A DNA stretch of 64,000 bases from Hymenoscyphus infarciens (GCA_001414345.1 LLCB01000282.1:1-64000); one strand, 5' to 3'. Counted from the stretch's first letter, positions 1-12,102 are shown. The notes: generated by a model not told the origin, from the sequence alone. A program made the numbers and translations.

Positions 1-2580
1 CTCTACTTATATCTAACTATCTTATATAATATTTATATATAGACTTTAAATTATTCTTAAAAGATAAATATAGATTTAATACTATACTAGTATTTATTAA
101 CTAACTTAGAAAGGATTTAGTATTAATACCTTACTACTTAACTATAGACGCTAAAGGCTTAACTAAACTCTTTATTTAATAGATTTACTGTTTTAGTTAC
201 TATCTTAAATTAATTACATCTAATTAAGGATCTTAATTTATATTATTATTTTAGACTAAATTTTATTAAATAATTAATATTAAGCTTAAGCTTAGTAACG
301 TCTATTATAAATAAATAGATAAATAGATAAAGATAATAAACCGATATATCGATTAGAGACTAAGGCCCTTTATAACCTACTATTAAGATAACTAGAGTGA
401 ATTAATCCTCTTAATAGATAGAGTATAAATAATACTTCTATACTTATCTATTAGTATAACCTCTTATTAGCTTAAGTTTAGACTTAACCTAAGGACTTTA
501 TAGGACTAGAATATACTAAAGACATCTATTCTCTAGGAACGTCTTAACTATAACAAGGTAGTAAAAGTAGTTTAATATATATACTTTACTTAAGAAATTA
601 CTAAAGACAATATAAGTAAGGCCTAGAAAAAGATAGAGAATAGTATAAATTAATACTAAAGAGCTATTAACTAGAACGTTAAAGATAAAGTCTACTTATC
701 TACTAAGAATCTTAAGATAAATCGTCTTAGCTAAAAGCTTACTAAATAGTAGATAGAACCTTTTAAAATACTAGATTATATAGGATACTCTTATAGACTA
801 AAACTTCTAAAAAGATTATTAATTTATAATGTTTTTACTCTTAATATACTTTTAAAAGACTTAAATACTCTCTTACTAGAATAAGAGGCTTTAGAGCTCT
901 TACTAGACATTATTAAAGGTATATAAGAATAGAAAGTATAAGAAATACTTAGTAGTAGACTTTTTAAAAGATAGCTATAGTATTAAGTAAAATAGATTAG
1001 ATATGATTTAGATCCTACTTAGTATTCTATAAATAATTTTCAGGGTTTACTATATCGTCTAAGAGACTTTTATATTAAATATCTAGAAGAGTCGAGACTA
1101 CTCTAACACCTCTCTAAATAGCTTAATATATAAGAATTAGATAAGAATTAGGTAAAAGAGTTAATTTATAATATCAATACTCTCTAATTCTAGTTACTCT
1201 TAATAAGAAACTTATAATAAAAACCTAAGATAAAACACTAACTAGTAGGAATATTCGAAGTTAATAAAGTAAAGAAATAAGACTAAGTTATTACTAAAAT
1301 AGGGTCTACTAACTCTCTCTAGGCTATAGCCTCTTCTTTCTCTAACTTATTATTCTCTTCCTTACCCTTCTAAGTATAAAGAGCCTAAATTAGCTCTTCC
1401 TCTACTACCTCCTTCTTATAAAGACGCTTCTTACCTTAGCGACCTCTTATAACCGGCTTTAGAGAGGACGCTTATAAACTTTTTAAGTAGGCTTTAAAGA
1501 GGACCTAAACCTAGGTTTAGATAGAGGTCCTACCCTCTATAGTATAGTATAAGGACTATTAAATATTAGTAACTAAAACCCCTTTAATAAGTAAGAGGTA
1601 CTTATAGTAACCTTAGAATAAAGTACTCGAGTCTTCTTTAGAAGAGTAAACTATATCTTTAAACTATTCTTTAGTACCTTTATACTAGTAATAACTAATA
1701 TCTTATTTAAGGCTTTAGTAGCCTTCTTAACCTCTCCCTTCTCCTCCTTACTTATAAGCTTACTAAACTCCTTCTTAATAAACCATAGTAACTACCTAAG
1801 TTAGAATAGATTTAGTATATATTTAAAATTAAACTTACTAGGATATATATAGTATTCTACTCTACGTAGTACCTATACTTCTTTAACTTTAGCTTTTTAA
1901 AAGCGTATATATGATCTCTGTTTTAAGATTTTACTTAAAGGTACTAAATATAGTAGACTTAGTAGGTAGCTAGAAGCGTACTAGAAGAATATAAAAGAGA
2001 TATTTTACTATATTAGATTAGCCTTAAATTAGGTTTAATTAAGAAGAGAAGAACTTACTTTTATATATATATATATAATATATATATTCTAAGAAGATAA
2101 GTTAGTATATAAGAATATACCTAATTAGAAGGTATTCTTACTATTTATATTATTTAGATAAAAAGAAAAGAAGAAGAGAAGTTAGAATTAAGGAAAAGTC
2201 GTTTACTAATATACTACTTATAATAATAGCTATTACTTTATAATTGTTATTTATTACTTAATAATTACTATTATAATATATAATAATAGTAAGAATATAA
2301 TAACTCTATAGTAGTATACCGCTTCCTACTTACTAGCTAATTATTAGCTTCTCTTTTGTTTATATCTTATTATTATATAATATATAATAGTAAATAAAGA
2401 GCAATTAGTTTTTAAATAATAATACTACTAGCTACTAACTCTACCTCGACTACTAGATACTATAATAGTAAGATAAGTTATATTCTTTATAATAAAAAGA
2501 TAAATAATACTCTAATCGACCTAATACTATACCGATTACTAACCAAAGACTTAGAACAAGTCTTTTTAAAAGAGAGGGGA
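1..2580 (+). mobile_element. RIP-degraded Ty3/gypsy retrotransposon, 3' part (copy A), cut by window start
   Basis: This stretch matches, in inverted orientation, the internal region of the complete gypsy element at 44457-52287. On the plus strand at about 150-420 a stop-riddled frame still shows integrase core features: an SDR-like stretch followed by a KLS..Y...Q.D.Q.E-like pattern. At about 1010-1180 a frame resembles the WY...F region found at the end of fungal gypsy pol. CpA and TpG are nearly absent, so the stops are best explained by RIP. From about 1290 to 2580 lies the region between pol and the 3' LTR. The 5' part of the element is outside the window. Confidence 0.85.
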
Positions 2581-3076
2581 TATAATAGTATACTATCCTA
2601 GATTATTATATAATAGCTAGATTATTATATAATAGTACTATCTTAAATTGTTAGCATTCGTAAAACTGTCGATACCTTTAAGTAGTACTAATACCTCTAA
2701 TACCTCTAGAGCTAAGATTACGAATAACTAATACTTATATAAGCGAAGTATTAAAGGTATTAATATCTAATATTTATATATAGAAGGGATTAAGGTTTAG
2801 ATATTATATATTTAGCTTTTTAAAGGATTAGAGGTTATATATTTAGCTTTTTAGCTCTTATTATTTAGTATTAGCTATATTAGATAGGGCTCGGTTATTA
2901 TTATTATTAGAACTTAGAAGCTTCTAACCTTCTTATATATAGACGTTTATGTTTAGTATAGTAGAGGGATAGTTATTATTTTCTTCTATATTAGTACCTA
3001 GTATCTATATACGTTATTCTACTATACGTACTCCTATATACCTCTACTATAGTTGTGTATATTTCGTGCCGTTATA
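2581..3076 (+). repeat. LTR of gypsy copy A (3' LTR, 496 bp)
   Basis: It aligns with the LTRs at 60140-60634 (inverted) and, with about 117 bp extra, with the 378-bp LTRs of the complete element. It starts and ends with the inverted pair TATAATAG / CGTTATA, which could be RIP-altered TG...CA ends. The target-site duplication cannot be checked because the other end is off the window. Confidence 0.85.
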
Positions 3077-3517
3077 ATACTAAGACTAAATTCTTTATAA
3101 AGATCTATCTCTTAAGATAGTTTAATTACTTTATCTCTCTCCTCTCTCTTATACTTTTATATATCTCCTTTATCTTCTTCTAACTTATTAAACTATTTAA
3201 GAATAAGAGCTATTCTAAAAGTAGAGCTTCTCTTTAAACTATCTTTTATAAATTAGCTTACTCGTTTATATCTCTTATAGCCTAGAGCACCTCTCTAGCG
3301 TTATTTACTCTCTTTTAAGACTTTTTAGAACCTAGACTACGCGATCTAGACTCTGTCTAACGTTAAATAGTAATAAATAAATAAATAAGAGAGTAAGCTA
3401 ATCTATAAAAGTCGGTTTAGAGGAGAGAGTATAGAGTAGTAAAGTAGTAAAAGCTAGAAACTTATTATTATTTAATAACTTCTTCTCTTCTTTATTCTAT
3501 TCTTCTTCTACTAACTA
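3077..3517. other. AT-rich spacer without genes
   Basis: RIP-like sequence, poor in CpA and TpG, between the LTR and the MITE. I see no coding potential. Confidence 0.6.
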
Positions 3518-4030
3518 TAGTGAGTTACGAGTTAAGCTTGAATTTGCCTACTTTTTTTATAATCTAATCTTTTTTTTTTCAAAGCTTTCTCTCTCTTTTC
3601 TTTAGAAGACAGAAAATAAAAGTACTCTAAAAGAGACGAGGCCTAGCTAGAAAGAAGCGCTATATCTAATTATCTCTCTTCTATATTACTTATTAATTTA
3701 AAGTAAGTATAATAAAAGTAAACTAAAAAATAGATAATTCTTAAAAAAAACCCTTTCTTAGAAAATTTTCACTATCTCTATAAGCTCTTATTACTACCTT
3801 AATAAAGCCTTCTAAAAAGTAGAATATAAATATAAACTTCTATTTTATATATAAAAAGTTTATAGAGTAATAGAGGACATATAGAGCTCTTGTTTCCTGT
3901 TATCTAGAGTATACTAATATATATTATTATTAAGTAAAGAGCAAAATAAGATAGCAGAGAGAGAGCTTTTTTCAAAAACGCTCGGATTATAAAAAAACGT
4001 TAAAATTTAAGCTTAATTCGCAACTGACTG
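3518..4030. mobile_element. MITE with about 28-bp terminal inverted repeats and TA target site (Tc1/mariner/pogo type)
   Basis: The left end TAGTGAGTTACGAGTTAAGC and the reverse complement of the right end CAGTCAGTTGCGAATTAAGC match at 16 of 20 bases, and the match extends inward through a G(A/T)-rich and T-run segment. Both ends are flanked by TA (3516-3517 and 4031-4032). The 513-bp interior has no coding frame. TIRs beginning CAGT with TA duplication fit non-autonomous Tc1/mariner or pogo elements. The leading T would be a RIP-altered C. Confidence 0.75.
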
Positions 4031-4047
4031 TATTTAATTAATAAGTT

Positions 4048-4330
4048 ATAGATATATAGCGATATCGATTTATTACCTCTATAATACTACTATAGTAGAA
4101 TTCCTAGATAGAACTCGAAATTCTTTACCCTTTATAGTCGAAGTATTAGATAAATGTCTAAGTTCTTAATATCTGATTTATTAACTCTCTAACTATAAAT
4201 CTCTTACCCCTCTTACCTCTACTACTAGCTAGTTCAGAAAACAGTATTAGGAGGCTATTCTTTAGATGTTATAGTAGTAGTAAAAGAATACATATCTTAG
4301 GATAGAACTTCGACAGCGTATTCTAGAATA
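4048..4330 (+). pseudogene. RIP-mutated duplicate of part of the hydrolase pseudogene at 5017-6145
   Basis: This segment aligns base by base with 5455-5759, the region that includes the GHSxG nucleophile elbow of the downstream PAF-acetylhydrolase-like gene. It carries many C-to-T and G-to-A changes relative to that copy and a deletion of about 22 bp near 4275. It is only a fragment and cannot code. It ends abruptly at the homology break near 4330 and begins just after the MITE at 3518-4030. Confidence 0.85.
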
Positions 4331-4452
4331 AGACGATGACGTAACGGTTGTTCAAAATTCTGTGAGAAAGAAAGCGTTGAGAGACCCACGATTTTTAAGT
4401 TAAGCGAGAGAGAAGTAAGTGAGGTAAATCAGTCAACACCTAACTTGTTTTC

Positions 4453-4647
4453 TCAAGCTAAATACTCATCAGGAGTACAACTCAATCCCGGATCGTATTG
4501 CCTGGAATAGAGCCATGTTTCACAAGGGGGTATGCAGGGCGCTGAATAATCCTCCCACGCGACTAATGAATTGCAATTGTGGCACAAAAAATGCACCGAT
4601 CGGTACACGGAAGCCTGATACACATTTGGTGCCAAGCTGTAGGGCAT
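4453..4647 (-). CDS. small hypothetical ORF, 64 codons, unrecognised
   Basis: An ATG-initiated frame of 64 residues lies in normal-composition DNA right after the RIP block. It has six cysteines, among them a CHNC pair near residue 24 and a PC.PPC-like pair near residue 38, and ends CTPDEYLA. The spacing could suit metal binding or disulphides, but I see no signal peptide and recognise no family. It may be the last exon of a larger gene whose 5' part is lost, or chance. No paralogue is visible in the window. Confidence 0.2.
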   Translation of the reverse strand: MPYSLAPNVYQASVYRSVHFLCHNCNSLVAWEDYSAPCIPPCETWLYSRQYDPGLSCTPDEYLA

Positions 4648-5016
4648 GATTTTTCAAACACTTCTGTTAGCTTGCAGAAACTCCGGAGCCACTCATAACT
4701 TCGTTACTAATAACATAGGCTTACTTCAAACAAGAGGAAATATTTCCGAAACAGCATTATTAGCGAATTGCTTTTCCTTCGGCACCATAAGGCTGAATTT
4801 AGCTTTGCTAAATGACTTGAGTTTAGGTTTTAACATATTCCCCCGAAGTCTATGCATACATATAATACCTATGTAGCTTACAGGAACACTTAGTCCATGT
4901 TCATAGTAGCATTACACTTGCTAACGACATCCCTAAGACCTAGAGGTGTGGTGAAAGCGTAGCAGATATAAAGCTTTCTTTCATACCCTCGTAGTTAGCA
5001 AGCCAAAGCCAAAATA
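4648..5016. other. intergenic, no gene seen
   Basis: Normal-composition DNA upstream of the hydrolase pseudogene and presumably its former promoter. Only short unsupported frames are present. Confidence 0.4.
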
Positions 5017-6145
5017 ATATTCCCAAACTTCGTCCGCCTTTCCTTTATCCTTACAGTTCTGGGAGCACAACTACCAAAACCACCACAACTCCCACCCCCA
5101 ACGGGCCCTTTCAAAACCGGTGTCATCCATGTGCCTCTCATAGAATACTGCCGCGACGATCTCTTCGCGCCCACTTCCTTTCGAAATCCTTTCAAAAACT
5201 AATGGTCTCGATTTACAACCCAACCGATCAAGTCGCTACCCACCAAGAGTCCTATCCGCCGGCGATCCTCTCCTCCCTCTTCGAAGCCGAACACCCCTTC
5301 CCAAATGGATCCCTCCATACAATCCGCTCAAACGCAAAAGCAAACGCAGCACCGATTCTCCTGCCGAACCTACAAAAAGAGTCTTGTTTTCTCACGGTGG
5401 AGGAACCTCTCGATTGATACATACGGTTTTACACGAAAAATTGACAAGTCATGGATACATAGCGATATCGATTTATCACCCCTACGATACCGCTGTAGTA
5501 GAATTCCTAGATAGAATAGTTATAAATCGAAATTCTTTGCCCTTTATAGTCGAAGTGTTAGATAAATGTCCGAGTTCTTAATATCCGATTTATTAACTCC
5601 TTAACCGTAAATCTCTCGCCCCTCTTGCCCCTACTACTAGCTAGTTTAGAAAACAGTGTTAGGAGGCCATTCTTTAGGTGTTACGGCAGTAGCAGGGGCT
5701 ATTATCGCGCAAAAGAATACATATCTCGGGATAGAACTTCGACGGCGTATTCTAGAATACCTCCATCTCTGGCGATGTACAGAAACCATTTTTTATTATG
5801 GATGGACCTGTACGGATTCCGGTGGGAGATACATCTTGGGATAGTTTTCGCCCTGCACAAACGGGGTGGGAGAGGGAGAGGGGGGTTATTGGTAATGGGA
5901 TGCAGCATTGGTGATTCCCGGATTTTGTTACTGCTGTGGATATACTTGGACTCAATAGATCAAGTCCGGGGATTGTGGCTTTTGTTTGTACAATTGAGCG
6001 CAAGAAGGATGTGGAGATATAAAGGCGTTATGTTAGGGAGTTCTTGGATTGGCTTTTTGGAAGGGGAGGGGGAGGATTGGTTGATAGACCAAGTGCTAGA
6101 TTTCCGGAGGTGGTTTTTATTCCTCGGCCTTGGAGTTTTACCTAG
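5017..6145 (+). pseudogene. broken secreted PAF-acetylhydrolase-like alpha/beta hydrolase
   Basis: Read across frames, this is a fungal platelet-activating-factor acetylhydrolase-like lipase, which would hydrolyse short acyl esters outside the cell. A hydrophobic leader (FVRLSFILTVLGA) follows an ATA at 5017-5019 that may be a mutated ATG. Next come TGPFKTGVIHVPLIEY, MVSIYNP (5202), FSHGGG (oxyanion region, about 5387), the elbow GGHSLG (about 5662-5679), and a tail with FPDF, VDILGL and YVREFLDWLF ending at 6145. The pieces lie in different frames with stops near 5195 and 5580-5650, so at least two frameshifts and several nonsense changes have killed it. A RIP-mutated partial copy lies at 4048-4330. 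Confidence 0.8.
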
Positions 6146-8035
6146 GTAGCTAGCTAGAATCATGGTAAGAATTCTGTAGGGAGGGAAGGAGCATTGATGG
6201 AATATCTGCAAGAATGCTTGACACAGGAATTGCTTAGCCCGAACTGGAGAGCAAAGTGTAATGATCCTATCTACAAATCAAGTTTGCACATTTCCCAGAT
6301 TCTTCCAGGCTCGGAAGGTTTGAGCTCTGCTGTCTGATACCTTGCATCTTAAGAATAGCTATAGTTAGTGTGTAATACGAGGAAGCAGCTAGGAATTCAA
6401 GATTCGGTCTCTGAAACAGATCGCTCTTACTCTATGTTTTCTGATTTGGCTATCCATTGATCCGTAAGCTCCCGACTCATACTTGCCAAAAGAAACAGCT
6501 TGTGATTCAAATTTATGAGTTTCCAAGCGAGTAGCCAGATCTCGGAGTCATCTTGCCTTACATATTTCTAGAGACTCGTTGCTATTGCCCAAGAAGGTTT
6601 AGGCGAATGAAGAACGTGGGTTACAGACTCTTCTAAATTGCCCGGAAGAAGGATTCTGGTTGACTTGACAGTTTTATACATTCCTACGTAACGTAACTAA
6701 ATATAGCGAGCGCAGTGATTACAAGAGCGCGGGTGTAGTGGTTGCCTTACATTAACATACAACCCAAGATATAAACGTTGACTTTTTGGAATTCACCTTG
6801 TCTAATGCTTGATCAAAACTCCTGGAGCAGGCTTAGGCTTTTTCACTGTGAAGGCTTCCATATGGCCGGGGGTGTTGATGTTGCCCAGATAATTTGAGCT
6901 GGGGTGCATAAAAGTCCCGAGTCCTTCCTTCCTCGCCCACCAAGACATAAACCACGACAACCACGACAAGAAACACAAACCATCTCCCCCTTCATCAACG
7001 CATCCCCAAATCCCCCTTTGAGGCCTCCACGATGCCGTATCGTTGACATAAGCGGTCTAAAATGCCCAATGCCAACCTAAATTTAAGTGCTACAAACTCA
7101 CATTTCTCTTTTCCAGGAAACTGACGACAAATCTCTAGCGTATTCTTGTAAGTATGAAGGTATAATGAAAGGCTATAATGTGGTTTGATAGCTGTCATTT
7201 CTTTGAAGTTCTGAGATGAAGAGGGGATCGCTTGAGGGACGGAGGCGAATTCCGAAGATAGGCCGAAAAAGGGATGTTGGTGGGGGGTGTGGATGTTAGT
7301 TAGGGTTTGGATCTTGGTACATGAACAAGGGTGTGAAGGTACTGGTTTTTTGCGTTTCTGGAAAGGGGTGGGGGATAAGGACATTGGTTACCAAGGGGGT
7401 GAGGTTGAATGCAAACCAAACGTCACATTTTTGAAATTAAAGAGGTGATGAGAAAAAAGAATAAATATTTTGAACGCTGGGGTTGAAAGAGGGAAAGGAA
7501 ATGGGAACAACTTGTGAGCTATCAAAAACAACGTCTCATATCTCTGCTATCAATTTTGTCTGGTCTCTTAGCTAGAGGTTCTTGACGGCTTGATATTTTT
7601 CTCACTTGTTATTGCCAAGACCGAAGCGAGCGTTGAAGGGGGGGGGGGGTTTAGTTTATCCTTATTCAAAATCACAATGCTAGTAGAAATAAAATAAAAA
7701 CGAGAAATGGGTGGTAAGCTTAGGCGTAATAAGAAAGTACATGGGGAGACGTTTTATAGGAGAGAGGGAGGAAATTAAAGGTTTTGCAGTCCTGTCCAAA
7801 ATAGGTTAAGCTCGTCTCAGCGGCAAAGAGAATCTGAATCCCAGATTGAATTTACAGTTTCCACAGCGAGATCCACAACCTCTTTCTTCTTTCAGCGAAA
7901 TTACTACGACATTTCATTTTCCGCAAGTGCCTGTCGCTAAGCACCAATTACACTACGCACCTCTTGCAGTACTTCCATTTTTTCCCGACACGAAAAACTC
8001 TTTATTCTCCTGTCCCCTTTCAACAGCCTCTCATA
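6146..8035. other. intergenic region, no supported gene
   Basis: It contains a G run at about 7640 and several short frames on both strands (for example minus 6843-7384). None shows a recognisable domain or convincing composition. Confidence 0.5.
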
Positions 8036-8941
8036 ATGGCTACTCCCCAGGCTGTCGTAATATGTTTACACAGCACCAAAGACTTGTTCCAGATGCACAA
8101 GAACAGATTGTTCATATGGATGACTGAAAACTCCGCCCGGGGTATCAAGGGACACGAAGTCGCATTTGAGGAACTCCTACGAGAGATAGGATTCCTCCAT
8201 GCTGCCCTGCTAGATGCCGACAAGAAGGAATTGAGGAAGCGCGTCCAAAACAATTTCGCCAGATGTTGGCAACTTATGAAGGATGCAGGCGCCATACTTG
8301 ATGAAGCTGCCGTGGAGTATGCACCTTGGGTCGCTGGATGGAGCCAGCCTGGCTGGGATGGAGACTTGAGGCGCCCTGCGAACTGGGTTAATGGGGATGA
8401 TGAGGGCAACGAGTTGGATGCGGAGGAACAGGAGGATGTCCAGGAAGCTATCCGAGAATTCTCAAATGATTATCCCGATGGAGCGGCCTTGATCTATGTT
8501 GACGCCATATTTCACAACGAGAGATGCATTAGCTGGATGGCAGCCTTACGAGCCAGTATCGCAGCGCAAGCAGCAACCTTGCGTTTGTATGTTCCCAGAA
8601 TGCATGATCTTGTAGATTGCGACGAGGAAATCAATGGCAATAGCCCCTTCTCCGTCGAAAACATACTTGCGGTCTTACTCGAATGGGGAAAGCGAAATGG
8701 TTTTCACTATCTCGTTAGGCTCCGACTCGGTGTATTGGTTGAGGAAGAGAATGCGATCTATGCCGCTGTGTTGACTGGCCAGGAGAACGATGACAACGAG
8801 AAACCTGTTGAAATAATTTGGATCTACATGAACAAGGCTTATCTTCGTGAAGGAGAGCACTCCATATATTCTGGCACGCGCGCTCGACTTGCTACCGACC
8901 CTGCAGCCATCGTTATTAATGTTCGGGAGGTCCCCTTGTAA
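8036..8941 (+). CDS. two-domain protein of an unrecognised local gene family (301 aa)
   Basis: Single-exon gene. I start at ATG 8036 because relatives in this window (13742, 10357) also begin MATP; an in-frame ATG exists at 7964. The N-terminal domain (about residues 40-120) has GFLHAALLDADKKELRKRV, an AGA motif and PGWDGDLRRPANW. It aligns with proteins at 13742 and 41064. An acidic linker (about 120-145) leads to a C-terminal domain (about 155-300) with ILAVLLEWGKR, RLRLG and VEIIWIY, which aligns with the protein at 9752-10357. This is the only copy here with both domains. There is no signal peptide or membrane segment. I do not recognise a known family; function unknown. Confidence 0.75.
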   Translation: MATPQAVVICLHSTKDLFQMHKNRLFIWMTENSARGIKGHEVAFEELLREIGFLHAALLDADKKELRKRVQNNFARCWQLMKDAGAILDEAAVEYAPWVAGWSQPGWDGDLRRPANWVNGDDEGNELDAEEQEDVQEAIREFSNDYPDGAALIYVDAIFHNERCISWMAALRASIAAQAATLRLYVPRMHDLVDCDEEINGNSPFSVENILAVLLEWGKRNGFHYLVRLRLGVLVEEENAIYAAVLTGQENDDNEKPVEIIWIYMNKAYLREGEHSIYSGTRARLATDPAAIVINVREVPL

Positions 8942-9751
8942 TGACGGATGATTTCACATACTGTGGAGGTTTGGGAACGAGAGATTCTTGGACACGAAGT
9001 TCCATGAGAAATAGAATGGCAACAGAGCATCCTACATACGGCAGAAAGTTGTTCTTTCCTGGAAGCTTCACACTTTGAAGTCTCAACAATACCTCTTTTC
9101 TGATATGTCAATACAGTTGACACGGTTTGATGAGGAGTTCTAGAGTTTTTAATGGGTCTTCATTATGCATGTGGTATTTGGCAGGTGTTAACGAAGTTCT
9201 CGATTGGGCTGGCTTGGATGGGGAAACTCAGCAGATCATCAGCCAGATCTACGCCACACTTCAAAATAATAATATATTTCCTTTCTTTGATCGTTGCTGC
9301 CGTGACACCTTTCCTCAAAATAGCATGTTGCGGGCCTTTTTTGGGTAGCTATTTATTCTCGTTTACTACAAATTTTCAGTAAGAAAAGGGTAAGTCATGG
9401 TAATCAATGACTGGGACTTAAGCTGTCCTACGGGAATATGAATTTGAAATAAATAAAGGGCTATTATGCTTTTGTGAGACTTATCTCGATTTCCTGACAG
9501 AGAAACAGCTATATCAGAAGGAATGAAGTCACGGCAGTAACGACGGAAGAGTGGAAAACGTGGATTATGTTGTTTTGTTGAATTATGACTAGAGTCTGCC
9601 TGATTTCTATGAAAAGCCAGGCCAATCACGAAAAATAGCGGGTTTTGTGCAATTTGGGAAGTGAAACTGTACTCCCAAGTCTCTATCAAGAGACGTGGAA
9701 CGCCAAAGTAAGGAGAATACTCTTAGCTGGGATTTGCGTTGCATCCTCGAA
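8942..9751. other. convergent intergenic region
   Basis: Lies between the 3' ends of two convergent family members. Only shadow frames are seen. Confidence 0.5.
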
Positions 9752-10357
9752 TTATGGTGCAAAAGATCCAAAGGTATTGATCTTTCTGCGCTTTGCAGAG
9801 CGTTCAAGAATCTGTGGTTCCGAGATGTCTTCCATGGGAGTATCCTGAGCAGCGCCAGCGACAGTCGCGTCCGTAGCCCGCAACCCACAGTAGCGGCAGT
9901 ATTTTTCACCAAATCGAGCCGCGTTGTCGTTGAATATCCACACCGTAACGATCGGTCTTCGGTCATGCTCGGCCTCCTCCCCAATCCGTAGAGTCTTATC
10001 CCAACCGCCATTGTGCTGGTCCACAATGTAGCCGAGTCGCAGTCGAAAGGGATTGTTGTCCCCCAATCTTCGTCCGTACTCGAGCAAGACGGTAGCTAAA
10101 ATAGAAGCATCACTGTGACCAACCAATGCTGCAGCTGCATTTCTCACCAGCTCCACAATCTCCCAAGCCGATGGGACCGGGAGACGACGCTGTGCTGGTA
10201 ATTCCGTGATACTACGTCTGAGAGCCATAGCTCCACACAGTAGCTGGTAACCTTCGAAGTCGGGCCTAGTGGTGACACTATTGAGCGAAAGAAGTTCGTA
10301 GCCGTTTTGGAAATCATTTCGGAAGGTATTTTCAGCAACTTCAGCGGGGGTCGCCAT
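9752..10357 (-). CDS. C-domain-only member of the local gene family (201 aa)
   Basis: I start at the ATG at 10357 (MATPAEVAEN), matching the MATP starts of relatives. The open frame runs upstream to 10531, but that part is proline- and lysine-rich and probably 5' leader. ATVLLEYGRRLGDNNPFRLR at about residues 94-113 aligns with AVLLEWGKR..F..LVRLR of the 8036 protein, and VTVWIFNDNAARFGEKYCRY aligns with its VEIIWIYMNKAYL segment. The C-terminus carries a basic patch SAKRRK that could be a nuclear signal. The N-terminal W-rich domain is missing. The gene is convergent with 8036, suggesting an old local inverted duplication. Function unknown. Confidence 0.65.
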   Translation of the reverse strand: MATPAEVAENTFRNDFQNGYELLSLNSVTTRPDFEGYQLLCGAMALRRSITELPAQRRLPVPSAWEIVELVRNAAAALVGHSDASILATVLLEYGRRLGDNNPFRLRLGYIVDQHNGGWDKTLRIGEEAEHDRRPIVTVWIFNDNAARFGEKYCRYCGLRATDATVAGAAQDTPMEDISEPQILERSAKRRKINTFGSFAP

Positions 10358-10940
10358 TGTATGTGTATAGATGCTTGGATTCGATTGCGCGGGCTTGGAA
10401 GGAGGATTGGCGGGGGTTTCGGAGGCCTGGGGAGAGCTCGTTTTTTTGGGCGGCTTCGCAGTGAGAATCGCAGGAGGTACTTGGAAAGTAATTCGCATGA
10501 GCAACATGCAGAACGATCGCAAAAAGGACACACCAAAATTTCGTTGGCTTTGCTGATTGGAATTGGCGTTCTGGTAGGTGGAGTTGTTCCTAATTCATAG
10601 ATATGCCCTTGTTGTTGCCGCAGAGATGACCCTAGCTCATTTTGGACAAGACAGCAAAACCTTTAATTTCCCATCCTTCACTTCTATAGACAACAAAGCA
10701 CGTCTCCTTGTCCCATCTCAAATTCTCCCCAAACTTACCACCTATTTATATGTTTCTCATTCTTTATCCCAGCGTCATAATCTTGAACATTGATGCACTA
10801 AACTCCCCCCTTTCAACAGCTCGCTTCGGTCTTGGCAAAGGGAAGTGAGAAACATACGTATCATTCATTGGATCCTTTTTCGGCGTCACTGTGGCATTCG
10901 CCTGCTTTAATCTTTGTGAGATTATGTCACGCGTTTTCAA
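10358..10940. other. upstream region of the 9752-10357 gene
   Basis: Normal-composition DNA carrying the probable promoter of the minus-strand gene. No other gene seen. Confidence 0.45.
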
Positions 10941-12102
10941 TTGAAGTATATAATATACTTAATAGTAGAAAAGAAAAAGGCTCTTTAGTAAACAAATGAA
11001 TATATCTTTTTCTAAAATACTAGCTTAATAGTAATAAACCTAGAGTGTTAGAACTTTATCTAAAGTAATAGTGTTTCTATATACTTATATTATACGTTTA
11101 ACTTTCTTTTTACTTTATTAGTATATATTAATAGCTTTAGATAAAAGAAATTACTCGAGTTAAATCTCTCTTATAATTTTTCTTCGCTACTTTTCTATAC
11201 GCTATTCTATTATTACTACTAAGTTATACTAGTAGCGTAGAATAAAAATAAGAAAGAAATTTACTTTAGATAATTTTACTATATCTACGAAGCTATATAA
11301 TATAAAAGTATCGGCGCCTAAGTCTAGTTTATATAAAATAATCAGAGATTACAAAGTAGTTAGAAAATGTATTCTACTAGTTCTTATCTAGATATTTTCA
11401 AAGCCGTTTCAACAATCCCGTTTTCCTTCTTCTATAGAATAGTACTAAGCCTGAAAGGTACTTACTAGATCTATATTAGGAAAATCACTTGTCTTTAAAC
11501 TATTAAACCCTAGTAAATCCCTCTAAAAAACTCTATTTTTCAAGCCTTTCTATATAAGAGAATAATCTCAATAGTTAGAGATTATAAAGTAATAAGAGAA
11601 TAAGTAATTACACTCAAATGGTCCCGTTTTCCTTCTTATATATAATATTATCAACTATTAAAAACAAGTAACTTGACCTAAAATTCAAGCTCTAAGGCGT
11701 TAAAACACTAAACCCACGTGAAATCATCGGAACAAATTCATTTTCTAACTCTTTTCATATAATAGAACCTCTCTTAGAAAGTGATTAGAGCATAAAATCT
11801 ACATCTCCATGTCTAAATACACGCAAAGCCGTTCAAGTAATCCCGATTCACTATTCTCATATTATACTATTAAGCTATTAAAATAACCTACTCGATCTAA
11901 AAGAAGCAAACACCGAGGAGTTGAAATATCAAACGCGCCTAAAATTTCCTAAATAACTCTATTCTCAAACTCGTTTCCTATAACAAAGTCTTTCAAAAGC
12001 AGCCTTCGCAGACTAAAAGAATACTCTAAAAATGCCTTTGGATATATTCTAATAAGAACATTTAAGTAGTTCTATTTCTAACCTGTTTCCTACAATAGCA
12101 CC
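10941..12102. repeat. RIP-affected AT-rich repeat DNA with diverged tandem units
   Basis: Poor in CpA and TpG. Phrases such as CTATTCTCAAACTCGTTTCC and GATATATTCTAATAAGAACA recur and resemble the 116-bp units at 12990-13420, so this is probably an older, mutated part of the same repeat field. No genes. Confidence 0.5.

Noticed and set aside
4646..4876. Plus-strand ORF of 76 codons
   Set aside because: Composition is not protein-like and there is no recognisable motif; overlaps the edge of another doubtful ORF.
6843..7384. Two overlapping minus-strand ORFs of 68 and 129 codons
   Set aside because: Low-complexity composition, no domain, frames not joined by credible introns.
10358..10531. N-terminal extension of the 9752 gene to ATG 10531
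   Set aside because: The extension is low-complexity, and relatives begin at the MATP start used here.
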